From contig NC_043986.1 of NCBI RefSeq assembly GCF_902150065.1, positions 15,338,890 to 15,402,889 on the forward strand: 64,000 nt of DNA, written 5' to 3'. The notes beneath the pieces were generated by a model. It made no database searches. It was not told the DNA's origin and saw nothing but the letters and a program-made list of their open reading frames with translations. This DNA comes from Myripristis murdjan (lineage: Eukaryota > Chordata > Actinopteri > Holocentriformes > Holocentridae). Positions 33,683 to 46,534 of the stretch are shown piece by piece. A program made the translations under genes and the position numbers. Numbering within the stretch: position 1 is the first letter of the stretch; each line of letters opens with the position of its first letter.

Positions 33683-35861
33683 GCACGCACACACTTTCTT
33701 TTTTTGCCTATCAATTTTCTTTGTTTGTTGGCACAAGCCAAATCCATTACCAGCTGCAGTAATGATCAGCATCAGCCCCTTCATTTTCGCTCTTTCATTT
33801 TTTTTTTTTTTTTTTAAATTCTGTTTCAGGACGTATTCCCTGTCATTTATATAGCCCAGTGGGAATCTAACACACCCAGCCAAGAGTTCATCTCCTGAGC
33901 CACCTCCATCCTCCTGTGTCATGCAAGGCCACCAAAGCTCCAGGCTCTAACTGCTGACCTCTGGTTTATAATGAATCAGTGAGAGACAAATGGACAGAGG
34001 AAGATTAGGCAGTGGGAAAGATGCGGAGACTAATAATAGCCTCCACTTACAAAAGAGAAAGAGAGTGAGACAATGGGAGGTGCAGTTAAATAGAGGGACA
34101 TACATCCCAAAGTCTCATCTCCGATCTGTCCAACCGGCCCCTGCCTTTGTCCCATCTCTTTCTCTTGCTCTCGGTTTGCTCATCGAGCCTTCACTTCCTC
34201 CGCTGTCTCTGGTAAGGTACCTGCATGATGTGCTCTGTGACTTTGTGAAGGTGTAGCATTTGGCCTGACCCTCCCTTGCATGCATTGTGTTGTATCCAAT
34301 TTGTATAGATAAAAAACAAATCTAAATCTAGAAAACTGCTGAAAATCTGCAGAATGTTCAACATCTACAACAACTACAACTTTTTACATGGTTTTTGTCC
34401 TCAATTTTGAACTGACCAATTAGTCTTTATGAGCTTTTTAAGCTTTCTAACATAACTAGCACAAGAGTGAAGTCCTTCTTCCTAATATGATTAATACATA
34501 TAAACTGATATTCATTCCAATGTACTGGGACAGAAATTGGGACAGAGAGTTACAAACTTTTTACATGTGTGAACACTTAAAAAAGATGTCTTTCTCTCAA
34601 TAGCATAATTTGAGAGGCTTTGTTTCCTTGCTGTGGTCTTGGCTCTACTTAGACCACTATCAAATTGCCTCGGCCACTATGCCCTAGAGGACTGATGAAC
34701 TGAACAAATAAGCCAATCTGGTCAGTCAAAATATATGGCGTGTGTAGTTTTGCTCCGGTCCCAGGCTAACCTGAACTTTCCAAAACACCATAGCAGTGGT
34801 TTGACTGTTTCTGCGAAGAACATTGCCCTGGCTAGACATTGCCAAGTTGGCTGCACCACAGAGGTCCAAGAGCATCAGGGACTACTAACGCTAAATCCCT
34901 GAGCCGGGCGCTCGGCACCACAAACCATAACCCCCCTGCCACAGCTGTCTATCAGTTGTCCCCTGGTCTATTTGGGGAGACGGGCCACTCTAAATTCCTC
35001 TCCCCAAGATAATCCCGAGGAGAAAGATGGGGATGATAGAGAGGAGGGATGGATGGAGCAATGGCTATCTGTCTGGAATTTTCCTAATCCTCTGGAGCAG
35101 CGGGTGAGGAAAGGTGAGACGGGGAAGGGGTGAGTGAGGAAACTATGGTGCTGGGGTGAGAAAGGGCACAGGGGAATGAAACAAACACAGAGAGAGGTAA
35201 GATGAGGTGAAACGAGATGGAGACACCACTACAGTTATGAGCTGACGAAAGAATTAGGAGGGTGATAGGGGAAGTTAACAGCTTAAAACAAGGCCTCACC
35301 TCCTGCCCCGTTCAGTGTGTCACAGAACACACACACGGCGTCTTTACAACAACCTTAAAAAGATTTAACATCTCTCTCGTGAGAAACACACACAAAATGT
35401 TTCATTAAAGGCACTTCAGTTATGCAGCACTATTTGAAAGATTTTAACTGTGACTGTATAACTTTTACATGCCTGTTACATTTGCGTAGCAGTCATACAA
35501 CAAACTAATGAGAATTTTTAAGTGGAAATCCTGTGAGGAAAAGATGCAGCAGGATGGAGAGCAACCACAATCTCCACTTCCAAAAAGTATGTATAATGAG
35601 CGTCAAGGGGAGTGATAATGAGCAGGACAACAGAAGTCGGTGTTCAGAGTTTTGTATGATTGGCCTGCTGACAGGCTAATGACTGGAGACTGACTCCACA
35701 TTCACTCTGAAAGCTCGCTATAACTCACTGAGGAAAGATGATCTGGCCCTTTAAAGAGCCGATAAACAAACATTGACAACTGCTTAGTGTGTGTCTGTGC
35801 GTGTGCGTGTGTGTGTCTAATCTCTCCTGTCTCTCTTCCAGTTTGAGATCACATCGGCAGG

Positions 35862-38307
35862 ATGCCTGAACAAGTGTGAGTGACGAGGCTTTGTGCTCTT
35901 ATTATAGATCCTATACACACATACACACGCACGCTTGCTTGCACACAAGCATGCACTTACGCATGCAAAGAGTCACACACCACATTGTTGTACAAAAAGT
36001 TTCTTTGTGTCATTTTATTGTCAAACATGGTTTGAGTTTTAAGCTTTGGCATTTCTTCCCTTACATTTTGTTTATTTTTCTTTCACAGGCAAGAGGTAAG
36101 ACACTATACCAGAGACTATACTGAAATTTATGGATTAATTGGTACTAAAATACAGACATGATTCAGCTTTTTTTTTTTCTAATAATGCCAGAGAGGTAGT
36201 AGAACTTTTATTATGCTGTCACCGTCCTTAATCATGTTTTCTATCCAGAGGAAACCCAAGATCTCAGCATCCAGGAAGCTGATGCTTAAGGTAAGAGAGG
36301 ATACAAAACTGTGTCATTTTCTATTCAATTATAATGCAACATATGGGTTTAACCACAAGAGAGCAGCACAGTAACCCTCTGAGCTGCTGTACTTTGTTGT
36401 ACCAGGGAGATGAGGCTCTGCCATACACCCTCCAGATATTTCTATAACTCTTAACATCCAAAGCCTCCAGTGTGTGTCCTCAAATATTTCACCCGGCATA
36501 TAAACAAAACGAAAGTAGAACAGTAGAACATTAAAGGAAAGACTCACTCAAAAGTAGAACAGGAACAATGTGTCCCAATGCATCATGCTCCTGCAGAGTC
36601 TGATGGTGGCAAAGGCCAAGGAGGAGCTGGAGCAGGAGATCCTGGTCAAAGAGGAGGAGAAAGAGAAGTACCTGGCAGAGAGAGCTCCTCCGCTACACAC
36701 CGGTGGCATGACCCTCGCACAGTTGCAGGTGACGTGTCCTCGATCTCCCCAGATTCTCAAATATCATCTCCAAACGTCATATCAAAACTGTGGAGCCTGC
36801 CCAGCTGTTTCCCCTTTACCTCTATAAGCCAAGGTCATTATTCAAGACTTAAAACTAAGTTCTTCAGGAAACAGGCCTACTAACAGCAGCTCTTGCTCTA
36901 ATCAAAACATTTCACTATGAGGATAGTGCACTACAGCACTGACCTTTTAACTCCTTACCGTTATACTGGTTGCTTGTAATTATTATTCAAATTGCGATCT
37001 CTGTAATGCTGGGGTCAGATAACATGAACTGATGACTGAATGATTTTGTTTTACTGTGGCCGACAAATTTCCAGTATCATGCTGCCCTGAATATGAAGTA
37101 TGATATGTTGCAAGAATTGAGATTTGTGATCCAGGACGGCCCCTGGCACCCGACAAAAAGTCTACCATGTAAGAATTGGCTTTTGTTAACTGGTGTGACA
37201 ACTCCTTAGACCTACTTCTAATACTATTCCGGTAATTACTTCATCCCTCCACAGTTGTGAAAAAGGCATGTATAGACTGGTTGAGATCAAATGTATGACC
37301 TGGCCTGACTTGATCGAGACATGGCAAAACTTTATGTCAGTATGAACTCTTAATCTGATGAGATAAATATTGTGATAGACCAAATTATTTTGTAGCTTTA
37401 TCCTGGCCTAAGTTGTTTTGGATAAAATTATTAGCTAAATGCCAAGCGTGTAAATGCATCCCTTTCATAACATATATACTCTTAATTTAATGGAATTGAA
37501 TGCACTGAATTTATAACTGCAAAAATGTCTGTGTTTGTGTGTGTAGGACCTGTGCAAAGAGCTCCATGCCAAGATAGATGTGGTGGATGAGGAGAGATAT
37601 GACATTGAAGCCAAAGTCATGCTCAACACACGTGAGGTAAAACGCTGTGCAGCACTGTAGGCAGAGCAGGACACACAAACATATTTATAGATGGAACACC
37701 ATAGGAGTCCTACTTTTTTTTTTAAGTGCATGCTGCTGCAACTCTGAGGAGCTACTAAGTTCAAAGAATCATGTGGTACTCCAATCTCTGACCCTGGCCC
37801 AGATTAAAGACCTGAACATCAAGGTGTTGGACCTGAGGGGGAAATTCAAGAGGCCTAATCTGAGGCGAGTGCGTGTGTCTGCTGATGCCATCCTTCGCTC
37901 CCTGCTGGGCTCCAAGCACAAAGTCTCCATGGACCTTCGAGCCAACCTCAAGTCTGTTAAGAAAGAGGACACTGAGAAGGTGTGTGAAGGAGATACAACA
38001 GAATAGCAAATATCACAATAACACAGCAAAAAAAGGACACCACACACATACACATAAACACAATCACAGTCCAACCAACGAAAGCTAAACTCAGTTGCAG
38101 CACTGAGTGTGAGTGAGAGGTGAGGTGAGGTGTGTGAGTGAGGCTGAGTGTGCAGGTAAGAGTTACAGTGAAGTCTCAGATACGCAGGTGACGTCACTGC
38201 TTAATGTTCCATGGAACACTGGAAAAGTGTGTGTGAGCATGTGTGTGTGTGTGTGTGTGCGTGGGGTGTGTTTGAGATACTGAACAGCAGGACAGCACAG
38301 GGCGGCA

Positions 38308-38354
<47 letters not shown>

Positions 38355-38769
38355 AGGTACATCACATGAGACAATGATTCCATTGTACACAGGAGAGTAG
38401 CTTTTGTGTCAAGTTCTGTTCAGTGGTCAGTGTGTGCATGTGTTTGTGTATGTGTGTGTGTGTGTGTGTGTAGGCGTTGTAAACCAGTTGAACAAGTATG
38501 GTTACACAGTATTCTCTCGGGGGATTGCAAATGGAGAATGTGGGTCTTAAAGGCTTAGATGCAACAATAATTGATACTAAGATCCTCTGAACCTGCTCTA
38601 GTTCCCAGTCACTTTCAAAGAAGTCTACAAAGATCTGTCTGTCTGTCTGTCTGTCTGTCTGTAGAAGAGGCCAGTAGAGGACAGTGACTGGAGGAAGAAC
38701 GTGGAGGCCATGTCCGGGATGGAAGGAAGGAAGAAGATGTTCGATGCTGCTAAGGGTCCCGCTCAGTGA
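35862..38769 (+). CDS. tnni1: Troponin I, slow skeletal type
   Basis: The inhibitory subunit of the troponin complex on thin filaments. It blocks actomyosin until calcium-loaded troponin C pulls it away. Coding exons: 35862-35875, 36089-36095 (a 7-bp microexon), 36249-36290, 36597-36728, 37547-37636, 37803-37979, 38665-38769. They give 188 aa, like human TNNI1 (187). The protein begins [18 protein letters not shown]. The IT-arm helices follow, with [10 protein letters not shown]. The inhibitory segment [13 protein letters not shown] is at about residues 108-120, the switch helix [15 protein letters not shown] comes next, then [19 protein letters not shown] near the end. There is no cardiac N-terminal extension with PKA serines, which separates it from TNNI3. 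The donor GT/GTGAGT after 35875 is the only choice that keeps frame with the microexon. Two genes downstream on the same strand is tnnt2, its partner subunit. Confidence 0.95.
38305..38352. repeat. GT microsatellite in the last coding intron of tnni1
   Basis: About 20 TG units. Further GT runs lie at 38238-38260 and 38450-38471 in the same intron. Confidence 0.9.
38635..38662 (+). repeat. TCTG tetranucleotide repeat at the tnni1 last acceptor
   Basis: Seven TCTG/CTGT units run directly into the AG at 38663-38664, serving as the pyrimidine-rich tract of the acceptor for the last coding exon. Confidence 0.85.
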
Positions 38770-38886
38770 AACCAGCAGGTGGGCTGCTGCTGTCATATGA
38801 AAACCATCACTCCTTATGCATCTCAATAAGTTTAACTTCCTCTTTATCCCCACATCTCTACGTCAGTCTCTCTCTTTGTTCCACAG

Positions 38887-39102
38887 GTATGCCCCCCTGC
38901 GATGAGAAGATGCCCCCACAAACCTACAAAGTTTTCTCCTCTGCACTTAAGAGCTGATCTGTTTGCTATTCAGTGCTTAGGTCTTACAAATCACCATACC
39001 TACATGTCAATCCGTCTACTTTTCTTTGTGTTGTTATCAAGACCTAATATTGCTGTTAAACCTCAGAGTGTTTGGCTGGTATTTGTACAGAAAATCAATA
39101 AA
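38887..39102 (+). other. tnni1: tnni1 3' UTR exon and poly-A signal
   Basis: A donor follows the stop by 9 bp (CCAGCAG/GTGGGC, exon end 38778) and an acceptor TTGTTCCACAG ends at 38886. AATAAA is at 39097-39102, with a second at 39324-39329. The intron is inferred from the splice signals. Confidence 0.5.
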
Positions 39103-39334
39103 TGCAACTTGTAGGGCTACAAAACAGCTGTGGATAATATTAAAAACTATCCAGCAGCTTTCAGTCTACAGACAGTGTAGCCTATAACACATTCTGGTCC
39201 AAATAAAATGGTTGATGTAGTTTTCTTTGTTGGGGATCTACTGTAAGTGTAGCTGGTAGTTTTGTAAATTTTAAAAAATGATGTTCAATTTTGTACCCAG
39301 ACTTACCTGCTGATTGGTGTCACAATAAAACACA

Positions 39335-40800
39335 CAAACTTGATCACGTTTCTTAGTGATGCTCTTTCACTGTGTGAATTCAGTAATTCTGCTTAATGAG
39401 CAACCTATTTCTCACATAGCGGTGCTGCTGCAGTAGAGCTCACATGTTGGGTGTCTGTGTGCATTTCTGCTGATATGCTTATGTCTGCCAGCTGCAAGGC
39501 TGTTCAGGGCAGCATCCGGCCCATAGCTGTATAACTCCTCCACAGCCCCAGTTTGTTTTGCATGCTCATAAAGCGTTCTGTGAAGTGCCTCTGAAATGGC
39601 ACTCTCATTTATATCGCCTTATCAAACTGGATGCAAAAATGCTTCAGTGTGCGAGCAGTCATGTGTCGCTCAGTAAATGACGACAGCTGAGCTGGTGTGT
39701 AGGAGCATTTCAGACAAACCTGGTGTGTGTATGTGTGTGTCTGGGTGTCTGTGCTTGTCCCCTGCAAGCCCAGGCTGGAAAATGCAGCTCTAAACTTAGG
39801 CCTTAACAAAGAAACAGTAACACATACCCGCACATACACACAGAGATTTCAGTCTTTATTGCTTTAGGATGAAATAACACACACACAAACAACATTATGC
39901 AGCTGCACCTTGCTGGTGTGTGTTACACACTGCCATATCACTTGAGCAGGTTTGTGTTTTTGCCTGAACAGCTATTACAAAATGATAAATCAGGGTCAAC
40001 ACCAAACACTACACTTATTCTCTTATCTTGATGGTTTTTGCTTGTATGCTGTCACACGGATTAAAATAAAGTCAGCTGTCAGTAAAAGTGGACATCTCAG
40101 CTGATGTGCACAGAGGTGTGGGCTGAATGGGTGGTGGGTGCAGCACATCTGTGGGTGGGGGGGTGATTGTGCCGGACTGAGCCACAGCCTCACAGGTCAG
40201 AGTCCACCTGGCTCCAAGGAAAGGTGTGGTCACACCAGAACAAACGAACTGACTCACACTGTACAGATGGACTCTGCAGCTGAACAGCGAATCAGCTGGA
40301 CATTGTTTTTTTTAGCCTCGCTTCAAAATAAAATAAGGACCATTAGCCCATAAAACAGGCTATCCTGTTAGGCTGCGTTATATTGGGAGCTGCTGTAAAA
40401 CAGAATGGTCTACCTGATACAGGCACAGCTTTGAACGCAGTTCCAGTTAATTTAAATAAGTTTAAATAAATATGCTCATTTAAATATTTTTAATGGAATA
40501 CAAATATTTACTAGATCTAAATACTCTTTGCCAAGTATGGCTGGGCAACCACCATCACTTAAACTCAAGGACTATATTTCCTGTCGGAAGAGTATTTGAT
40601 GATGATGATTAATACTGTATTATTACTCAGGTTATTATCGTTACTTTAGTCTATTGGTATTATCATTATTAATCGCATATCACTGCGTTCTCGTTATCAC
40701 AGAAGAGTGCTAAGTCGCTTCGCCTGAATCCGATCATAAAAAAATAGATGTTTATCACAAGACCAACGCAGCCAGTTAACTTCCACACTTCCACCATACA
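39335..40800. other. Intergenic stretch tnni1-lad1
   Basis: No exon recognised. Short CA/GT runs and AT-rich DNA (40440-40510). Confidence 0.5.
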
Positions 40801-40804
40801 TGGG

Positions 40805-40806
<2 letters not shown>

Positions 40807-40860
<54 letters not shown>
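40807..40860. repeat. CT dinucleotide microsatellite
   Basis: About 27 CT units ahead of the lad1 promoter region. Confidence 0.95.
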
Positions 40861-40868
<8 letters not shown>

Positions 40869-40884
40869 GGTAGCTTACCTTGTG

Positions 40885-40894
40885 GTCACGTGAC
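40885..40894. promoter_or_regulatory. GTCACGTGAC palindrome upstream of lad1
   Basis: A perfect 10-bp palindrome containing the CACGTG E-box, 202 bp upstream of the lad1 ATG. USF, MITF/TFE and Myc-family factors bind this core. Use is inferred from motif and position only. Confidence 0.4.
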
Positions 40895-41095
40895 ATGTCC
40901 GCGCAGCGGGGTAAAGGTGGACTGCTTTGTAACCTGCCGCTCTGACTGTAAATTGACTGCCGCCCTGAAAGTGCCAGTCTCTTCTTTCCGCCTGCGAGCG
41001 AAGTTCACCTGGAAACTTTTTTTTTTTTTTTTTTTTAATTGAACATACAACATTGTATTAATTTCTCTAACTTAGTCCTATACCTTCGACCCAAC

Positions 41096-44000
41096 ATGTC
41101 CATCAGTCGGAAAAACTGGTCGGCTTTGTCGAGGTAAGGTTATAGCTTTCGGTTTTTTTTCCTCCGGAATGTAACACCTGTGATTCAGAGCTGCGCACCA
41201 ACTTTACTCTAACTACTGTTTTTTGTTATTTTTTGACACTGGGTTTTATGGAGTCGCAAAATACACCCTGAAAAATATGCAACTCTGAGACTTACATGTG
41301 TCCTGTGACATATGTAAGTCTCTTACAATGTGCCTGCAGCAGTAAACAGAGAGCTCACACCTGCTTTATTGTGCTTTATGTTTTTTTTTTTTAATCTGTG
41401 GTATAATGTCACAATGATAGCCTATGCCGACAGGGGCTATTAGCTCTGCTGTGATGCTTGTACAGCTTGCTTCTTAATTTGTTGTATACTGCTAAAACAA
41501 GAAGAAGCAGTTTGTAGCCTACCACAGTATCACAGTGTGTGTCAATCAAGCAGGATCATCAAAGCATCAAGTTTGACCTCCAGCTGCTTTGCACTGACAG
41601 AGCTGTACATGGTGCTAATAAGTGCTGTGTAGGCTATAATACATACACCCCTGCATGAATAACACCAGCATTTAATTCAATGTATCTTGCTTAAGCCGTG
41701 CACAGCCTCCGGTGAGTCTCATAAACAGTTGGTGAACAAGTAAAGCAGGTTCAGTATAACGGTTATAATACGACAGTGATCTCCCTTAACTGGCTATAAA
41801 AAACAACTAGTTCATTGCATTTCTCATTTCTGAAGATTTCATATTTTGATTTGATAGTGGATACAGGCTGTTTGGATATCTTTGGGGTTATTTAGGCTAC
41901 TGTGTGTGCTTTAAAGTTATCTTTTCATCAGCCACTGGGCTAGAGCATCTGTTTCACTTTCTGTTTGACTCTTTGTCTAGATGCACTGATTATCATTTTT
42001 GATAGCATGCATGAGCGCTTTGTGTATATGTGTGCTGGTTCTTAATGTTTGTGCATCGTGACCCTGTTCCCAGCCTTGCACGCCAGTGGACGATGGAGGA
42101 CGAGGAGGAAGTGGAGAGGGAGAAGAGAAGGAGAGTCAGGTGCTCCAGCAGCACCACCGATGACCCCGACACCGACCCCTCGCCTGACCTCGGCCCAACA
42201 CGCAGAGACACGCCCACCACTGATAGCACCCGTGAGACTGACTCATCATATGAGAGATCCCAGGGTCCCAGCAGGTTAATGTCATGATTCAGTAAAACAG
42301 GATTAATTGGTTGATGTTTGCCAAAACATGATTTACTGACTCTCTGAACATGATCCTATTGCTTAAGATAAGATCTTTTTCTCCATTTCTCTGCAATTGC
42401 TGCACCTTGCTCTCTCTTCTCATATCTTTTTCTGTTTCTTTCTCTCTTTATTTGTTTTACCCATAGGGGCATGTTACATACAGTAGAGAATGCCTTTTTA
42501 GCAGATGGGTTTCAGGAGCAGAGAGAGCAGGTTATTGCACATTTGCCCTGTGGGAGTGTGTCAGTTCTATACTATTCAAACAGACAAGACAACCTGATAC
42601 TGTGTATGCCAAGCATGAGATGTTGTCAAAAAACTCAACAGCTGAGTACCTGGAGCAGAAACAGTCTTCAAAGAAAGAGACGGAGAGGGAGAAACTATGG
42701 CGCATTCTATTAAAGAAATTTGATCAGTTGCTGGAAGGACAGGTCCTTTTGCCCTCTCCAGGGACTATCTATCATAATGAATCGTTCACCACCATGTTCA
42801 TGTGAATGTGTGTAAGTATGTCTATGTGTGTGTTTGTGTGTGTGCTCAGTGTGGAGCAGCTGCAGCTGGACTTTGTGGAAATGCTTCGTGTTCGTGATGA
42901 GAAGAGGAGGATGAGGCACGTGGAGACTCTGAGGCGACAAAAGGAGGAAGAGGAGGATGAAGAGGGGGCTGACAAAGCAGGAACGGCCAGGGTGGAGCTG
43001 CTGGGAGATGTTGAAGAGGAAGAGGGGGGGGTGGCGCCATCAGTGTTCACCCGATCCAAACCAGCACACGTCCCCATCCCGGCTCCTCACAGTCCCGCCA
43101 GCACCACCGTCACAAACAGACAGGCAAGAATCAAAATAAGATGTTTTCTGTCACCAGAGTGAAACGGAGTATATTTTCACAGTTCACGCAAATTAGACAA
43201 AAGATATGATTTGGTGAGCGTTCTAGTCTGGTGCAATCATCCTGCCACGACCTTCCCTGTCTGTGTCTGTCCGCCCCTAGTTAGTATGAATTAACGTTAA
43301 CCGGAATTAGTTCCCAACAAAAACCTTTGCAGTCAAGGGCTATGGATTATGGTGGGTATTCATGTCATTGTTTTTGGAAAGAGCTGTTGCTGTTGAGTTA
43401 TTCATGTGTACATTTTTGACAGTTTAAGCTCTGCAAACAAATACCCATGCAGACCCATTGTATCGGGGTGCAGGGAAACAGAGAATATCATGGCAGACTT
43501 GAAACCTTGTCAAATCACCCAGGAACTCTATGGCTCCATGGTGTCTGTAGGAAAAATATCTTTTGTGTTTTGGGTGAATTTGTCCTTTAAACCCACAAGA
43601 GCTGTCTAATGACAAAAATGAAGAATAAACTGTTTTCCCTGTAAAATGAGTCCCTTTGAAAGGGTCACACTAGTGACACTTCCACTTGAATTCAGCCTAT
43701 TAATGCTTTACTTACTCATAACAGAGTGCTACCAAAAGTGCCACCCAACCGTGAGGTTAATCGCAGTTAGCTGTTACCCCACGCAGAGGAAGAATCACGT
43801 TAATCATTTCCAGATCCTGCAAGAGGCAGCTCAGAGATGAGAACATGCTCCTCTCCCCAGGGAGCACTATTAATGCTGTGTGCAACAAATACTGACCTAC
43901 ATTCCCACACAAACATATGCTCTCTGAAGGTGTTAGCCCAAATGTATCAGGTGGATACATACATGGAGGTGCATTATTCACATTACACATAGAAACACAC

Positions 44001-46502
44001 ACACACACACACACACAAACACACATTTATATGCATGAAAAAAAAAACAATCACATGAGTCACAATAAGACTTTCATTGCCAGTCTGAATATACAAAGTA
44101 GGACATGTAAACATAAAATATGAATATGTATATTGTTATATTACTGAATAGCACTCTTTGCCACTTCACTTCCTTATGAATGGCTTGCAGACATTCTAAA
44201 TGACCATGCAAATAGGCAATAAAAGTTTGATACTATGTGCTTAAGGTCATAATTTGGACTTTATCTTTCATTACACTTGCCTTCATCACATCCATAAAGT
44301 GTAGCTGCAAATGAGGGCATGTCCTTACAGAGTTATGTAACGCAAGGTGTGTCTCTGGAGACTCTGTGCTAAAGCTTGTTTGCTGTATGTTCATGATAAT
44401 TCTCCCAATGTTTTCTCTGTTAGCATGAAAATGGAGAGTGCTTGGGCAAAGACCCTGACACCAAGCCACCGGCAACCCCATCCCGCAAGTTCGTCAGGTG
44501 AGGAACAAGCACGTTTTTTTTTTTTTTCTCTAGGATGTTTGTTCTTTTCGTTTGTCTGTTTTTTTTTTAGGCGAATGTAGGCCACCAGCAAGTACCAAAT
44601 ACAGTGGAAACAAACATTTTGTCAAACGATGATAAAATAGTCTTCAAGAAACAGTTTTTTACAGTATGTAAATACAGCATTTGGGAATAAAGCCCTGAGT
44701 TATTGACATATACTGGGTGTGTGTCATAGTGAAAATCATTAGCTGTAATATTCCAGCTGCATATAAATGGTGACCTGCCAGTTTGATGTCATTTGCAGTC
44801 CAAAACATTAAAATGTCAACATCCATTCTTGCCAGGTTCAACAGTGAAGGAAAGATACGATGCTGGCTTTGCTCTCAGCTTTGTCAAAGAGCTGTATTAC
44901 ACCTGAAACAGGAATTTTCATGTGACACACTGTAGAAGAAATCAGATGGACTGATAAAGAGGGTGCTGCAAAGACCATGAAACAGCAGAGCGATAATGCC
45001 ATGTGTGGTTGATGTGAATAAACAGCTGCTCCATCATGCAAATCTTCCCTCAAGCTTCTCCTAATGTTTCCTGTGTTGTAGTTCTGTCTCCATCTCCCTC
45101 GACAAAAGTCCTTCTACCAGTGGGCGCACAACTCCCATGAGCCCTCGCTCTCCAACTGCGCCCCGGTCCCCTAGGGAGCACTGGCCCTCTCCGTGCCAGA
45201 GTCCCTCTCCTCGGGGAGCTCAAAACTCCATGTCAAATGGACACACACAGGAGGTAGTGCATCATACTCACCAACACACTCACTGAGCAGAGCCCTAATA
45301 TGGCAAAGTGTGCGCATGATATCATTTTCACCACTTAATACACATCTTTAATGTTTTGCCTGTCAAATGGACTTTGGCATCAGTGTTGTTGCCACCTGAT
45401 ATCATCTAAGTAAAGCAATAGCACCCTCTAGTGTTAGCATAAAAAATGACATACCCACTAATAACATGGCAGCCGCAGTTATTCCGGGTTTCTCCTAACA
45501 GCTGTCAGAAAGTAACAATCCTGAAGACCATCAAAATATCCCAAGAACAGAAAATGTTTGATAGATGTTCACTCTCACCTTTTGTCTCCTAACATCTAAA
45601 ATCGCGAATAACACAATGAAAGCCACATCAGACCCTTTGTAACTATACTGTACATGTTATTTTTACTTTCTGTTCCTTGTGCTCGTCCAAAACAAAATGC
45701 TTTTAAATACGCCGCTTCCAATGCTTGGAACCAAATGTAAGAGGTTTTTCAGCTTGGTGAATTGGTTCCCCTTGACGTTTTTACTGTAAGCCATTGTTGA
45801 GGGACTTTGAGAGTGATAACTTAGTCTTCTTGCTTCAGCTACATCTCTTTTATTGGATATTGGTATACTGTGCAGTGTCTCTTTCACTCCTTTTTTTTGT
45901 CTAAAGTTTAATGTATTGCTGCTCACCTTATCCAAAACTCCATTAATGATGTTTTTTTTTTTTTTCTGTACAGACCAGTGATAATGGCTCTTCCTCCAGT
46001 GGCTCAGCAAACTTTGAACCAGTAGTAAGACCTGCCTTTGCCAGACAGAGCTCCAGGACTGTATCTTTCAGGGTAGGTACATCCACCCCTCCCCTCCTCC
46101 ACACACACACACACACACACTCACACATACCTGACAGATGTAGACGTTCACCTTTGCCTATTTGACTATGAACACACGATTTTATCTTGCATCACCTGTC
46201 AGCTTGTCGGGATCATTTGCTTGTGTGGCACAAGTTCCAGGCTTATCCTGAATAGATAGGCCTGAAGCAGTGTTTACCTGCTTTCACTGTTGACTGGATG
46301 CTCTGTTAGTGTCATCATGCATCAGCACACTGAGGGCGAGTGAGGCGGTCATGGACTGTTAACATTTAGTAAACCTTGGGGATTGTTTATTGCACACTTA
46401 CTGTATCCATCATCCTCCACAGATGATACGGAAGAAAGAAGAGGACAATTCCCCTCTGCAAAGGAGGTAAGTCTCTCTCTCTGGCTGTATTTGTTGGCTG
46501 CC

Positions 46503-46534
<32 letters not shown>

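Larger units (their letters stand above)
30190..35860. other. Long stretch between phlda3 and the tnni1 start
   Basis: No coding exon was recognised. It should hold the tnni1 promoter and untranslated first exon, whose positions I could not fix. It also holds repeats: a transposon-like element (31232-31510), GT runs (31587-31634, 32383-32402), a repeat tail ending in ATGGATGG (32881-32943), and CT/CA runs (33640-33691). The minus-strand frame 32553-32972 (e.g. FSDYLVLDFGSAGTVYFP) matches nothing I know. Confidence 0.5.
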
